Shown: one piece after another, positions 1-6,359 of the stretch
Layout: each line of letters opens with the position of its first letter
Numbering within the stretch: position 1 is the stretch's first letter
Source of the DNA: an uncultured Mycoplasmatota bacterium
Lineage (GTDB): Bacteria; Bacillota_I; Bacilli_A; RF39; UBA660
Direction of reading: 5' to 3'
NCBI GenBank assembly: GCA_900552235.1
Contig: URYZ01000014.1
Span: forward strand, 1-21,384
Length of the DNA stretch: 21,384 nt
Program-made: the position numbers and the translations under genes
The notes under the pieces: model-generated
Told to the model about the DNA's origin: nothing
The model's database searches: none
Seen by the model: the letters and a program-made list of their open reading frames with translations, nothing else

Positions 1-26
1 ATAACACTTCTAATAAATGTTATGCT

Positions 27-51
27 AAAAAGAGAATTGTTATCTCTTTTT
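27..51 (-). terminator. Hairpin, terminator or attenuator
   Basis: A perfect 9-bp inverted repeat (AAAAAGAGA / TCTCTTTTT) encloses a 7-nt loop. It lies just after the small reading frame at 54-107 on the minus strand. The T run is inside the stem, so it could work in either direction. Its position after a leader-like peptide suggests an attenuator for a gene left of the window; that part is inference. Confidence 0.5.
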
Positions 52-53
52 AT

Positions 54-107
54 TTAAATTACAATATAGAAATAGAGTAAAACTTTTTGATGTTTATCAA
101 ATTTCAT
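54..107 (-). CDS. Possible 17-aa leader peptide
   Basis: A short reading frame, MKFDKHQKVLLYFYIVI, follows a GTGAGGTG Shine-Dalgarno. The ATG directly abuts the GAGGTG core, so translation may instead start seven bases later at TTG (base 98) in another frame, giving MINIKKFYSISIL. The perfect hairpin at 27-51 follows at once. A strong ribosome site, a tiny peptide and a hairpin are the hallmarks of ribosome-mediated attenuation, as in leaders of erm, ABC-F and tet genes. No regulated gene is visible because the window ends, and I do not recognise the peptide. Confidence 0.35.
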   Translation of the reverse strand: MKFDKHQKVLLYFYIVI

Positions 108-183
108 CACCTCACATTTCTATATATATGAAGCCAAAAATTTTATCAAATGTTGCAAATTTTTAAAATTTTTTCGTTTTTTT

Positions 184-302
184 CAAACTTTTTTAAAGTT
201 TGCAGGAACAGGGAGTCACCCTGAACTCCCATTTACGCCTAAAAGCGTGGCTTTTAGCAGGATACTTGAAAAATATAGAGGCGACATTTTGACGCCCCTA
301 TA
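184..302. other. Cluster of four hairpins (candidate sso/oriT or structured RNA)
   Basis: Four consecutive inverted repeats fill this non-coding stretch: CAAACTTT/AAAGTTTG (184-202), GGGAGT/ACTCCC (211-230), CTAAAAGC/GCTTTTAG (239-257), and TATAG-GGCG/CGCC-CTATA with one mismatch (274-302). The block is clearly richer in G+C than its surroundings. No plausible reading frame covers it. Possible roles are a single-strand origin or transfer origin of a mobile element, or the 5' leader RNA of a minus-strand gene left of the window. I cannot decide between these from sequence alone. Confidence 0.45.
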
Positions 303-324
303 AAATTATAGAACTATTATATAA

Positions 325-336
325 ATTGTAATTTGT
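325..336. repeat. Spacer motif, right type (ATTGTAATTTGT)
   Basis: Exact 12-mer, one of five copies in the window (325, 1844, 2356, 5032, 5562). It lies 9 bp beyond the stop codon of the gene at 345-668. A degenerate copy (ATATAATTTACT) sits at 1173-1184. On the minus strand it reads ACAAATTACAAT and usually follows a stop codon closely. Confidence 0.8.
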
Positions 337-344
337 ATAACTGC

Positions 345-668
345 TTATTCAATAGCTCCTGCAATACATTTATTAAACATATACATTTCCATTTGTATTA
401 TTTTATTATTTGTTACATCTTTAACAAGTTTAATTTCATAACCTAAACCTTGATACATTATTGTTTTCATAGTCAAATCATTCTCTTGCTTGACTATTGC
501 AAAAATAGGCTCTCTAAAACTTTCTACTCTGTTTATATCAATAAAAATTATAACACTATATATTGTTGCTAAAATAATTATAATAGACAATACTATTTTT
601 AATGTTTTTTTACAAAACTTTACAACTAAAATCATTGCTATTACTAATAGTCCAAAAATACCTATCAT
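345..668 (-). CDS. Small membrane protein of unknown function
   Basis: 107 aa. Two hydrophobic segments (about residues 1-16 and 23-44) are followed by a soluble C-terminal part of about 60 residues containing YQGLGYEIKLVKD. I do not recognise a named domain; short membrane proteins with a similar tail occur in accessory regions of Firmicutes, which is recollection and not shown here. The ATG at 668 follows GGAGG at 7-nt spacing, supporting this start. The gene lies 19 bp downstream of the membrane protein at 688-1083, and the pair shares one set of flanking spacer motifs, so they are probably co-transcribed. Confidence 0.65.
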   Translation of the reverse strand: MIGIFGLLVIAMILVVKFCKKTLKIVLSIIIILATIYSVIIFIDINRVESFREPIFAIVKQENDLTMKTIMYQGLGYEIKLVKDVTNNKIIQMEMYMFNKCIAGAIE

Positions 669-687
669 ATATTACCTCCATAATTTA

Positions 688-1083
688 TTATTCTTTTACT
701 ATCCTATCAATAAAGAAATAAATAATTATCATAATTAAAGATACAACCAACCCAATATAAAATTCTGGAAAAGCAAATTCGAAACTATTATGAATACTCA
801 TCTCGCCTGTTATATTCATTATGTGCCAAGTAAAGAACTTATATATTTCGGAAATCACAATTCCTATTACTCCTAATCCACCAGAAACTTTATTGATTTT
901 GTTATTCTTAAATGGTAACCATACACCTATAATAAATAATAATACTGATATAATTCCTATTGGATTAAGCAAATTAATTAGACCAGTAATTTCTTGTACA
1001 CCTTTTAATCCACCATATTGATTTAATAACATTGGTAATAAACTAATAACAAATGCTATTGTTAATATAACTTTCTTCTTCAT
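688..1083 (-). CDS. Four-helix membrane protein, unknown
   Basis: About 131 aa from the second ATG (MKKKVILTIAF). An upstream ATG at 1092 abuts the AAAGGGGG ribosome site directly and so is unlikely to be used; the ATG at 1083 has 9-nt spacing. Four hydrophobic segments can be seen, at roughly residues 4-20, 32-56, 67-85 and 104-128. No catalytic motif is visible and I do not recognise the family. It is the first gene of a two-gene unit with 345-668. Its 5' leader contains the conserved motif CAAATTACTAT (1101-1111). Confidence 0.65.
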   Translation of the reverse strand: MKKKVILTIAFVISLLPMLLNQYGGLKGVQEITGLINLLNPIGIISVLLFIIGVWLPFKNNKINKVSGGLGVIGIVISEIYKFFTWHIMNITGEMSIHNSFEFAFPEFYIGLVVSLIMIIIYFFIDRIVKE

Positions 1084-1100
1084 AAAATACATCCCCCTTT

Positions 1101-1184
1101 CAAATTACTATTTTTTCTTACTTATCTTTTTAACAAAACAGGTAACTACCTGCTTTTAATTTATTTATGAAAATATAATTTACT
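1101..1184 (-). promoter_or_regulatory. Spacer unit C with hairpin
   Basis: Motif CAAATTACTAT at 1101-1111, a perfect hairpin CAGGTA/TACCTG at 1139-1152, and a degenerate right motif at 1173-1184. On the minus strand the hairpin is followed by TTTTGTTAAAAA, which can serve both as a weak terminator tail for the gene at 1180-1767 and as a poor -10 region for the gene at 688-1083. The order matches spacer units A and B. Confidence 0.55.
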
Positions 1185-1767
1185 TATATAATCTTAAAAC
1201 TTGATATTGGTATGCTTCATCTTTCTCTGTATAGCCGATTGAAATACCTTTTCCGTTATTTGCTGTTTTACCAGAGTTAATTTTTGTCTTTGCATCTTCT
1301 AATAATGTATCAATTTCTGAATCAGTTATTTCACTATTATTTGCTTTAATTAAATATTTAATGTATGAAATAGCATCTGATTCGTATTTGCTAGTTTTAT
1401 CTACATATAAAAGCGTATAGTTTACAGTTTCAGTTGTTTTATCTCCAGTATATTTTTCTGGAACAACTACTAAATAAACTCCCTCAATCAAACCATACCA
1501 ATATTCATTGTTACTTTCAGTTAGATAATCAGTTGATGCTGGATTTAAAGAGGAACTATCATTATCCATTACTTGTGTATTAAATTTTGCAACTAAAACA
1601 TCAACACTTTCTTTTTCAACCCAACCATACTTTTCTTGAGTTTCTTGTAAATCTTTTTTAGCTTCTTCTAAATTATGCTTTGAAAATTGAACTATTGCAA
1701 CACATATAGTAACAAAAACGATCACAAATATAATAATACCAATTTGTATAATTTTTTTCTTATTCAT
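1180..1767 (-). CDS. Membrane-anchored extracytoplasmic protein, unknown
   Basis: 195 aa starting MNKKKIIQIG. The reading frame is open upstream to 1824, but AGGAGGAG 8 nt before the ATG at 1767 fixes the start. Residues 6-28 form one N-terminal membrane segment without a lipobox cysteine. A short charged, possibly helical stretch (about 32-48) precedes a hydrophilic domain with no recognised motif. Orientation is probably cytoplasmic N terminus and outside C terminus. It is a single-gene unit between conserved spacers with its own good promoter (TTGATA-17-TAAAAT). Function unknown. Confidence 0.65.
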   Translation of the reverse strand: MNKKKIIQIGIIIFVIVFVTICVAIVQFSKHNLEEAKKDLQETQEKYGWVEKESVDVLVAKFNTQVMDNDSSSLNPASTDYLTESNNEYWYGLIEGVYLVVVPEKYTGDKTTETVNYTLLYVDKTSKYESDAISYIKYLIKANNSEITDSEIDTLLEDAKTKINSGKTANNGKGISIGYTEKDEAYQYQVLRLYK

Positions 1768-1795
1768 ATTTAATTCTCCTCCTACTTTTTTGCTC

Positions 1796-1824
1796 ATTTT
1801 ATCACAAAAGCAGATAATTATCAA
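1796..1824 (-). promoter_or_regulatory. Promoter of the 1180-1767 gene
   Basis: -35 TTGATA (1819-1824) and -10 TAAAAT (1796-1801) with 17-bp spacing and an extended -10 (TGTGATAAAAT). The -35 lies in the arm and loop of the hairpin at 1810-1836. Confidence 0.65.
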
Positions 1825-1836
1825 CTAATTACCTGC
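1810..1836 (-). terminator. Hairpin of spacer unit B
   Basis: GCAG-TAATTA pairs with TAATTA-CTGC around one A/C mismatch, and the minus-strand arm is followed by TTTT. It could end transcription of the gene at 1858-2334. It physically overlaps the -35 of the next promoter, so folding and initiation share the same bases. Confidence 0.5.
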
Positions 1837-1843
1837 TCAAAAA

Positions 1844-1855
1844 ATTGTAATTTGT
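1844..1855. repeat. Spacer motif, right type
   Basis: Exact ATTGTAATTTGT, immediately beyond the stop of the gene at 1858-2334. Confidence 0.8.
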
Positions 1856-1857
1856 GT

Positions 1858-2334
1858 TTATAGTTCTATTAAATTCTTTTCAAAGTCTTTAACATAATAT
1901 TTTATATTTTTTGTACCTTTTGAAATAATTGTATGTCCTTCTTCTTCAAGTAATCTTTTTTGTAATTTTATTCCCTCTGGATATTTAACATTTAATTCTC
2001 CATCTGATTTCAAAGTTCTCCAATATGGTGTAATATCTTCATCTCTTTGATAACTAGCCCAAGCAACTATATTTACAAATATACCTGCTGTCATAGGATC
2101 AGTGAAGTCTGCATTATTTGTCTTTGCTAGATAATCTCTCATAACACTAACAGTTATAAGTTTTCCCTTTGGTACTTTTTTCATTAACTCATCATAATAA
2201 ATAGGTGGTGCAAAAAACATTTTAGTTCCACCATATTTTTTTATTATTTTTTCATCTTCTACTATTTGTATTTTAGGCATATCTTTATTGTTGTTCATCA
2301 TTACATTAAAATCTTTTTTACTTTCATTAGCCAT
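1858..2334 (-). CDS. MGMT-family, alkyltransferase-like (ATL) DNA-binding protein
   Basis: 158 aa from the ATG at 2334 (MANESKK); GGAG lies 10 nt upstream. The longer reading frame to 2379 runs through the spacer motif and is unlikely. The middle (about 47-135) fits the DNA-binding domain of O6-alkylguanine DNA alkyltransferases: YYDELMKKVPKGKLITV, a central AGIFVNIVAWA helix, then TPYWRTLKSDGELN. Where active enzymes have the PCHR cysteine, this protein has PYWR (103-106), so it should not transfer alkyl groups. By analogy with ATL proteins it may flag alkylated bases for excision repair. A DNA-damage polymerase lies nearby at 3416-4918. The family is fairly sure; the role is inferred. Confidence 0.75.
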   Translation of the reverse strand: MANESKKDFNVMMNNNKDMPKIQIVEDEKIIKKYGGTKMFFAPPIYYDELMKKVPKGKLITVSVMRDYLAKTNNADFTDPMTAGIFVNIVAWASYQRDEDITPYWRTLKSDGELNVKYPEGIKLQKRLLEEEGHTIISKGTKNIKYYVKDFEKNLIEL

Positions 2335-2352
2335 AGTATTCCAACTCCATTT

Positions 2353-2367
2353 CAAATTGTAATTTGT
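2353..2367. repeat. Fused left/right spacer motif
   Basis: CAAATTGTAATTTGT merges the start of the left motif (CAAATT) with the complete right motif (ATTGTAATTTGT), with no promoter or hairpin between. It lies in the 5' leader of the 1858-2334 gene and looks like a collapsed spacer unit. Confidence 0.6.
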
Positions 2368-2382
2368 CTGAATTTTCAAAGG

Positions 2383-2403
2383 GAGAATAGAACTACTATT
2401 CTC
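2383..2403 (-). terminator. Hairpin after the zinc-ribbon gene
   Basis: Perfect 8-bp stem GAGAATAG/CTATTCTC with a 5-nt loop, 31 bp beyond the stop of the 2434-2733 gene. The T tail is poor (CCTTTG), so it is a weak terminator or an RNA-stabilising hairpin. Confidence 0.45.
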
Positions 2404-2433
2404 TCTTGTAGTAACCCAGTATTTTGCTTTTTT

Positions 2434-2733
2434 CTATTTATCTAGTTTCCCTTTAATTTTTTCTTGAATCCAATTTTTTTGATTACAATATGGACATCTT
2501 AAATATTTCCCCTTTTTTCCATTATTTAGACTAAACATATCTTGGAAAAAAGTAATTGAAAATCTTTTATTACAAGATGGACAAATATAATCATATTTAG
2601 AAGAATGGTGATAAATAAGTAAAAGTAGAAGAACAACATCTAATACTATTGCTACTGCTAAATATATTCCTCCCAACATTGAACCTACAATTAAGCTAAC
2701 AATTAAAAAAATAATATAACTTACTAATAACAT
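2434..2733 (-). CDS. Two-helix membrane protein with C-terminal zinc ribbon
   Basis: 99 aa from the ATG at 2733, which follows GGAGG at 5-nt spacing; the upstream in-frame ATG at 2745 precedes that ribosome site by one base and is rejected. Two hydrophobic segments (about 3-20 and 22-41) precede a cytosolic zinc ribbon, CPSC at 51-54 and CPYC at 81-84, which probably binds one Zn2+. Small proteins of this plan are common and mostly uncharacterised. Promoter and spacer motif lie about 90-125 bp upstream, giving a long leader. Confidence 0.65.
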   Translation of the reverse strand: MLLVSYIIFLIVSLIVGSMLGGIYLAVAIVLDVVLLLLLIYHHSSKYDYICPSCNKRFSITFFQDMFSLNNGKKGKYLRCPYCNQKNWIQEKIKGKLDK

Positions 2734-2825
2734 ATTAACCTCCATTAAAAAAGCATTTTAAACTGGGTTTCTAATAAAACATATTTATATAATGCCATAT
2801 TAAAGTAAAATTTACAACTGCAACA

Positions 2826-2883
2826 CAAATTACTATTTATTTGTTAGATACATTATATCACAAAAAAAGCAGTCTATTACTGC
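2826..2883 (-). promoter_or_regulatory. Spacer unit E: promoter, hairpin and left motif
   Basis: Left motif CAAATTACTAT at 2826-2836, extended -10 TTGTGATATAAT (TATAAT at 2852-2857), and a perfect GCAGT/ACTGC hairpin at 2869-2883. The -35 at correct spacing (GTAATA) is poor and lies in the hairpin. It drives the zinc-ribbon gene. A degenerate right motif follows near 2908. Confidence 0.6.
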
Positions 2884-2987
2884 TCGACTTACTTTTTTTA
2901 CTTCTTTATTGTGAGAAGTATAATGTGACTTGGAAAAGTCAAATGGTTTAATATTATTCGACAAAATTAGCAATCTATTAAAGTATG

Positions 2988-3419
2988 TTAATCAATTTCC
3001 AGAAAATTAAACAACTCACCTTCAATTGAAATTATATCATTTATAGGTATTTTAGTTTTATCAATAAGTTGAACATATTGTTCTATTATATCTATTTTTT
3101 TAACAATACCTTTTTTTTCGACATATCTTCCACCGGACTTTCTAGAATCAAGAATAAAATATGTAAAAATCAATTCTGATTTAATATTTAAATTTTCCTG
3201 AATATAAATAAGTTTGTTTCCTAATATTTCTTTTAATCCGTCATCAATTTCGATTTTTTTCTCTGTTAATCGTGCTGTTTCTTTTACTTGTTCTTCATAA
3301 CCTGTTAAAGCTGCAAATGGAGCAAATTGTGCAGCTCTATTATGTTTACTCATTCTTGGATGATATTTAGGTTCATAATGAGGTAAATTTATAATATCTT
3401 CATAATTATCTTCTATCAT
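2988..3419 (-). CDS. YolD-like protein
   Basis: 143 aa. Residues 6-50 contain the YolD hallmark, LPHYEPKYHPRMSKHNRAAQFAPFAAL, followed by TGYEEQVKETARLTEKK. YolD proteins are small partners encoded next to UvrX/DinB-type Y-family polymerases in Firmicutes and their mobile elements, and are thought to act with them in damage tolerance. The ATG overlaps the polymerase stop codon (ATGA), with GGAGG 9 nt upstream inside the polymerase gene, so the two are translationally coupled. The length is normal for a long YolD form with a C-terminal beta-rich part. Confidence 0.85.
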   Translation of the reverse strand: MIEDNYEDIINLPHYEPKYHPRMSKHNRAAQFAPFAALTGYEEQVKETARLTEKKIEIDDGLKEILGNKLIYIQENLNIKSELIFTYFILDSRKSGGRYVEKKGIVKKIDIIEQYVQLIDKTKIPINDIISIEGELFNFLEID

Positions 3420-4918
3420 CCTTTGTGACCTCCAACTTGCGAATTTCTATCAATGGTTGTAGCCCCATCCTCAAGATTCATTCCTTTAAGAATAGCATTT
3501 TTACCATATTTATTTTTAATATTTAATAATACATGTTGTAATTTTAATTCATCTTTTTGTTGTAATTTTTCTTTTTCATTTTCAAGTGACCTTTCAACAC
3601 TATTTGAAAATAAATCTAATTGTTCATAAACAATTTCATTTTTTGCCTTACTTTCATTAACCAAATTGCAGGCTGAAATATTTACTCTTCTAACTAATAA
3701 ATCTTTATTAATTATTCTTTCAAACAATTCCAAGCATTTTTTTGATAATACTTTAGTCGATGAAGTTCTATAATCCAAATTAATTGTTCCATGAGAATGC
3801 TTTGGAACTTGTCTTCCATAATTATCTGTTGTAACTTCACCAAAATAATTTCTACTTATAATAGGATTAGTTAAATTTTCTATATCATAACCAATTGTTA
3901 ATACTAGTTGATTAGTTACAAGATTTTTTTCTACTAATTCAAGAGATAATAATTCAATCATTTCTCTAACAATTAACTTAGTCTTTTCATATTTATATGG
4001 ACAATGTAAAACCTGCCCTGACGATATACTATTTCTTTCTGGTTTATATGCTCTTACTTCTTCAATTGTAGTTGGTTCATAACCCCATGCATGATCAATT
4101 AATAATTCTGCATTTACACCAAATAATTTATACAATAAATTTTCATTTACAAGTGAACATCTTGCTACATCTCCCATAGTAAACATTCTATTTTGTTCTA
4201 GTTTCTTTGCAATGCCCTTTCCAACTCTCCAAAAATCTGTAAGTGGTTTGTGATTCCATAATAGTTTACGATAAGTCATCTCATCTATTTCAGCAATTCT
4301 TACACCAATTTCATCAGGTTCTGAATGTTTAGCTACAATATCCATACATATCTTTGCCAAATACATATTAGTTCCAATACCAGCAGTTGCTGTTATACCA
4401 GTTGTATGATAAACATCTTGTATCATTTTGGTAACTAATTCTTTTGGTGTCATATTATAAAAATGTAAATAATTAGTAATATCGCAAAAAACTTCATCTA
4501 TTGAATATACATATATATCTTCAGGAGCTAAATATTTGAGATAAACATTGTATATAGATGTACTATACTTCATATATTTGTACATTTGTGGTGGAGCAAT
4601 AATATAATCCAATTCTAAAGTTTTATCTTTTTTTAATTCATTATCTAAAAAAGATTTATTTGAAAACTTTTTATAATTATTTTCTTTTCTTCGTTTATAG
4701 TTTACCTCTTTAACCTTTTGAATAACTTCAAAGAGTCTTGCTCTTCCACCCAGTCCGTATTGTTTTAATGAAGGAGTAATAGCCAAACAAACTGTTTTTT
4801 CTGTTCTTGATTCATCTGCAACAACCAAATTTGTATTTAAAGGATCTAATCCTCTTTCTACACATTCTACTGAGGCATAAAAACTCTTTAAATCAATACA
4901 CATATATACTTTATTCAT
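3416..4918 (-). CDS. Y-family (UvrX/DinB-like) translesion DNA polymerase
   Basis: 500 aa from MNKVYMCIDLKSFYASVE; the start at 4918 follows AGGAGG at about 6 nt, and the longer open frame to 4975 runs into the promoter. The acidic metal site is present: D9 in the CIDLKSFYASVE motif and SIDE at 139-142. The palm and fingers region is followed by thumb (about 225-270) and little-finger (about 290-415) domains. QLDLF at 433-437 is a textbook beta-clamp binding motif. The sequence resembles SOS-mutagenesis polymerases of Firmicutes plasmids and phages (UvrX class) more than chromosomal Pol IV. It carries out error-prone synthesis past lesions. YolD is coupled downstream, and a LexA-like box lies between -10 and -35. 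Confidence 0.92.
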   Translation of the reverse strand: MNKVYMCIDLKSFYASVECVERGLDPLNTNLVVADESRTEKTVCLAITPSLKQYGLGGRARLFEVIQKVKEVNYKRRKENNYKKFSNKSFLDNELKKDKTLELDYIIAPPQMYKYMKYSTSIYNVYLKYLAPEDIYVYSIDEVFCDITNYLHFYNMTPKELVTKMIQDVYHTTGITATAGIGTNMYLAKICMDIVAKHSEPDEIGVRIAEIDEMTYRKLLWNHKPLTDFWRVGKGIAKKLEQNRMFTMGDVARCSLVNENLLYKLFGVNAELLIDHAWGYEPTTIEEVRAYKPERNSISSGQVLHCPYKYEKTKLIVREMIELLSLELVEKNLVTNQLVLTIGYDIENLTNPIISRNYFGEVTTDNYGRQVPKHSHGTINLDYRTSSTKVLSKKCLELFERIINKDLLVRRVNISACNLVNESKAKNEIVYEQLDLFSNSVERSLENEKEKLQQKDELKLQHVLLNIKNKYGKNAILKGMNLEDGATTIDRNSQVGGHKG

Positions 4919-4946
4919 TTTTACACCTCCTATATAACTATTATCA

Positions 4947-4975
4947 ATTATATCATACATTTGTTCGTTTAACAA
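4947..4975 (-). promoter_or_regulatory. Promoter of the polymerase-yolD operon
   Basis: -35 TTGTTA (4970-4975) and -10 TATAAT (4947-4952) with exactly 17-bp spacing. The LexA-like box fills most of the spacer. Bases around 4935-4960 resemble the left half of the other spacer units (AACTAT, ATTATATCA). Confidence 0.7.
4954..4967 (-). promoter_or_regulatory. LexA (DinR)-like SOS operator
   Basis: The minus strand reads CGAACAAATGTATG, close to the Bacillus SOS box CGAACRNRYGTTYC (12 of 14 positions). It sits between -35 and -10, so bound LexA would block RNA polymerase. The downstream DNA-damage polymerase makes this assignment plausible. Confidence 0.65.
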
Positions 4976-5031
4976 TTGGATAAAATTATAATTTAATAAA
5001 AAAAGTAAATCATTAATGATCTACTCTATAA

Positions 5032-5043
5032 ATTGTAATTTGT
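5032..5043. repeat. Spacer motif, right type
   Basis: Exact ATTGTAATTTGT, 5 bp beyond the stop of the 5049-5474 gene. The adjacent sequence towards the polymerase promoter holds a near-perfect palindrome, AGTA-ATCATTAATGAT-TACT (about 5003-5025), a candidate hairpin terminator. Confidence 0.7.
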
Positions 5044-5048
5044 AGTTC

Positions 5049-5474
5049 TTAATTATTTATATGTTTTTTATTTTTAATTATATATATTATCAAAGTACCT
5101 AAACTTATTAATATTAAAATATGCAAAATAAAATGATATAAATCTGGGAAATAACCATCTATACTAAATATTTTTATGCTTCCTCTAAAATAATTTATTT
5201 TAGACTCTGTTGTTTGTCCAATTAATTGGTATCCATAATGAAACAAACATTGTATTACTAACCATATACTTAAACAAATAGTTAATATATATTTTCCAAT
5301 TTTTTCTTTGAATATAAATAGTACTAACGATACTAAATATATAATAAAAAATACACCATCATCATTAAATGAACGCGACACTAAATATGAATCATTAAAA
5401 TATATACCAATCATATCAAGAAAAAACCATACTAATAAAAAAATAATTGGTATTAAAACATATTTCTTTTTCAT
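5049..5474 (-). CDS. Four-helix membrane protein, unknown
   Basis: 141 aa from the ATG at 5474 (MKKKYVLIPI), preceded by AAGGAAG at 7-nt spacing; the frame is open to a TTG at 5492 that has no ribosome site. Hydrophobic segments lie at about 4-20, 36-52, 60-78 and 112-133. No conserved polar motif is obvious and I do not recognise the family. It is a single gene between spacer motifs, with the best of the repeated promoters (unit A) in front of it. Confidence 0.6.
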   Translation of the reverse strand: MKKKYVLIPIIFLLVWFFLDMIGIYFNDSYLVSRSFNDDGVFFIIYLVSLVLFIFKEKIGKYILTICLSIWLVIQCLFHYGYQLIGQTTESKINYFRGSIKIFSIDGYFPDLYHFILHILILISLGTLIIYIIKNKKHINN

Positions 5475-5489
5475 ACTCAAACTTCCTTT

Positions 5490-5573
5490 CAAATTACTAT
5501 CTTATGTTTAGATTATATCACAATGGGCAGATAAGTTTCAACTGAATTACCTGCCCTACTTATTGTAATTTGT
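5490..5573 (-). promoter_or_regulatory. Spacer unit A: complete promoter-hairpin unit
   Basis: The best preserved unit, 84 bp. CAAATTAC (5490-5497) and GTAATTTG (5565-5572) are perfect terminal inverted repeats. Between them lie -10 TATAAT (5512-5517) in an extended TTGTGATATAAT, -35 TTGAAA (5536-5541, 18-bp spacer), and a hairpin with GGGCAG (5525-5530) pairing with CTGCCC (5551-5556). The promoter points into the 5049-5474 gene; the hairpin may also end transcripts of the PAP2 gene. Confidence 0.65.
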
Positions 5574-5574
5574 A

Positions 5575-6231
5575 CTAATAATTTTCTTTGTTTATTATAC
5601 TTAATAAAGAATAAAAAGTCATTAATAAACCACTTGATATAAGTATGCCACCTATAATATCAGTAAACCAATGAACACCTGATATTAATCTTCCAACAAC
5701 AGTTATTGTAATTATAATAATTGATAAATAATTAATAACTTTTGTTATTTTATTATTAAATAACTTTTTATTGATTAAAATAGAACTTCCACAAATGCAA
5801 ATTGTCATCAATGTATGAGATGATGGGTAAGATGCTTCTAAAAAGCCATTCATTAATATTGGTCTATAATTAATAATTACTTTTTCAAAGAATACATATA
5901 AAGCTATTACAATAATATAATATAGTCCTAATAGTATAATCTCTTTATCGACTTTAAATATACTTCTTCTTTTTATTAATTGGATAAGCCCTATAAAAGC
6001 ATACACTATAGCCATAAAAACAGGAATTAATCCTAACCAATCAGTAATGTGATACCAAATCATATTTACTCCTGTAGTTTCAAAAATAAATTGATTTAAA
6101 GTCGCAAACCCTATACTAGAATTGTTTACTCCAATTTGTTTTACATCTACTACTTTGACTAATATTGTAAAAGTTATTGCTATTAAAAGCAAAATTCCAC
6201 TAATGAGAAAATTTCTTTTTTTGTTGTTCAT
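5575..6231 (-). CDS. PAP2-family membrane phosphatase
   Basis: 218 aa with about six hydrophobic segments. The three-part acid phosphatase signature is complete: K117-x5-RP (residues 123-124), YPSSHT with PSSH at 136-139, and GRLISGVHWFTD with R181, H187 and D191. Family members remove phosphate from lipid phosphates such as undecaprenyl pyrophosphate or phosphatidate, with the active site on the outer membrane face. The substrate cannot be told from sequence; recycling of the lipid carrier is a reasonable guess. ATG at 6231 follows GGAG at 8 nt. It lies downstream of the XRE regulator with about 130 bp between. Confidence 0.85.
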   Translation of the reverse strand: MNNKKRNFLISGILLLIAITFTILVKVVDVKQIGVNNSSIGFATLNQFIFETTGVNMIWYHITDWLGLIPVFMAIVYAFIGLIQLIKRRSIFKVDKEIILLGLYYIIVIALYVFFEKVIINYRPILMNGFLEASYPSSHTLMTICICGSSILINKKLFNNKITKVINYLSIIIITITVVGRLISGVHWFTDIIGGILISSGLLMTFYSLLSIINKENY

Positions 6232-6342
6232 AATAAATACTCCTTTCTGGGTAATCCCATTTTGAGTTTATTATGAAATTTTATATCTATCAAGAAACTT
6301 TCTCTCACTACCTATATATTTGTTTGACACTTTTAGTAACAA

Positions 6343-6358
6343 TGCCTATTTTTAGGCA
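6343..6358 (-). terminator. Short hairpin at the end of the XRE gene
   Basis: TGCCTA/TAGGCA with a 4-nt loop, starting 2 bp beyond the stop codon, followed on the minus strand by TTGTT. A modest terminator, which may let some transcription through into the PAP2 gene. Confidence 0.45.
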
Positions 6359-6359
6359 C

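Noticed and set aside
211..230. tRNA-like fragment
   Set aside because: The GGGAGT/ACTCCC hairpin has no accompanying D, anticodon and T arms in the right order.
2746..2800. 17-codon frame MALYKYVLLETQFKMLF before the zinc-ribbon gene
   Set aside because: It has no ribosome site; overlap with the next ribosome site is suggestive but too weak to annotate.
3416..4918. Reassigned TGA codon (Mollicutes code)
   Set aside because: The polymerase frame ends at TGA with yolD starting in the overlap, and Trp is encoded by TGG throughout.
325..5573. Integron attC array
   Set aside because: The spacer repeats lack GTTRRRY/RYYYAAC core pairs, and no IntI-type insert is evident in the tyrosine recombinase. 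The motifs flank promoters as well as gene ends.
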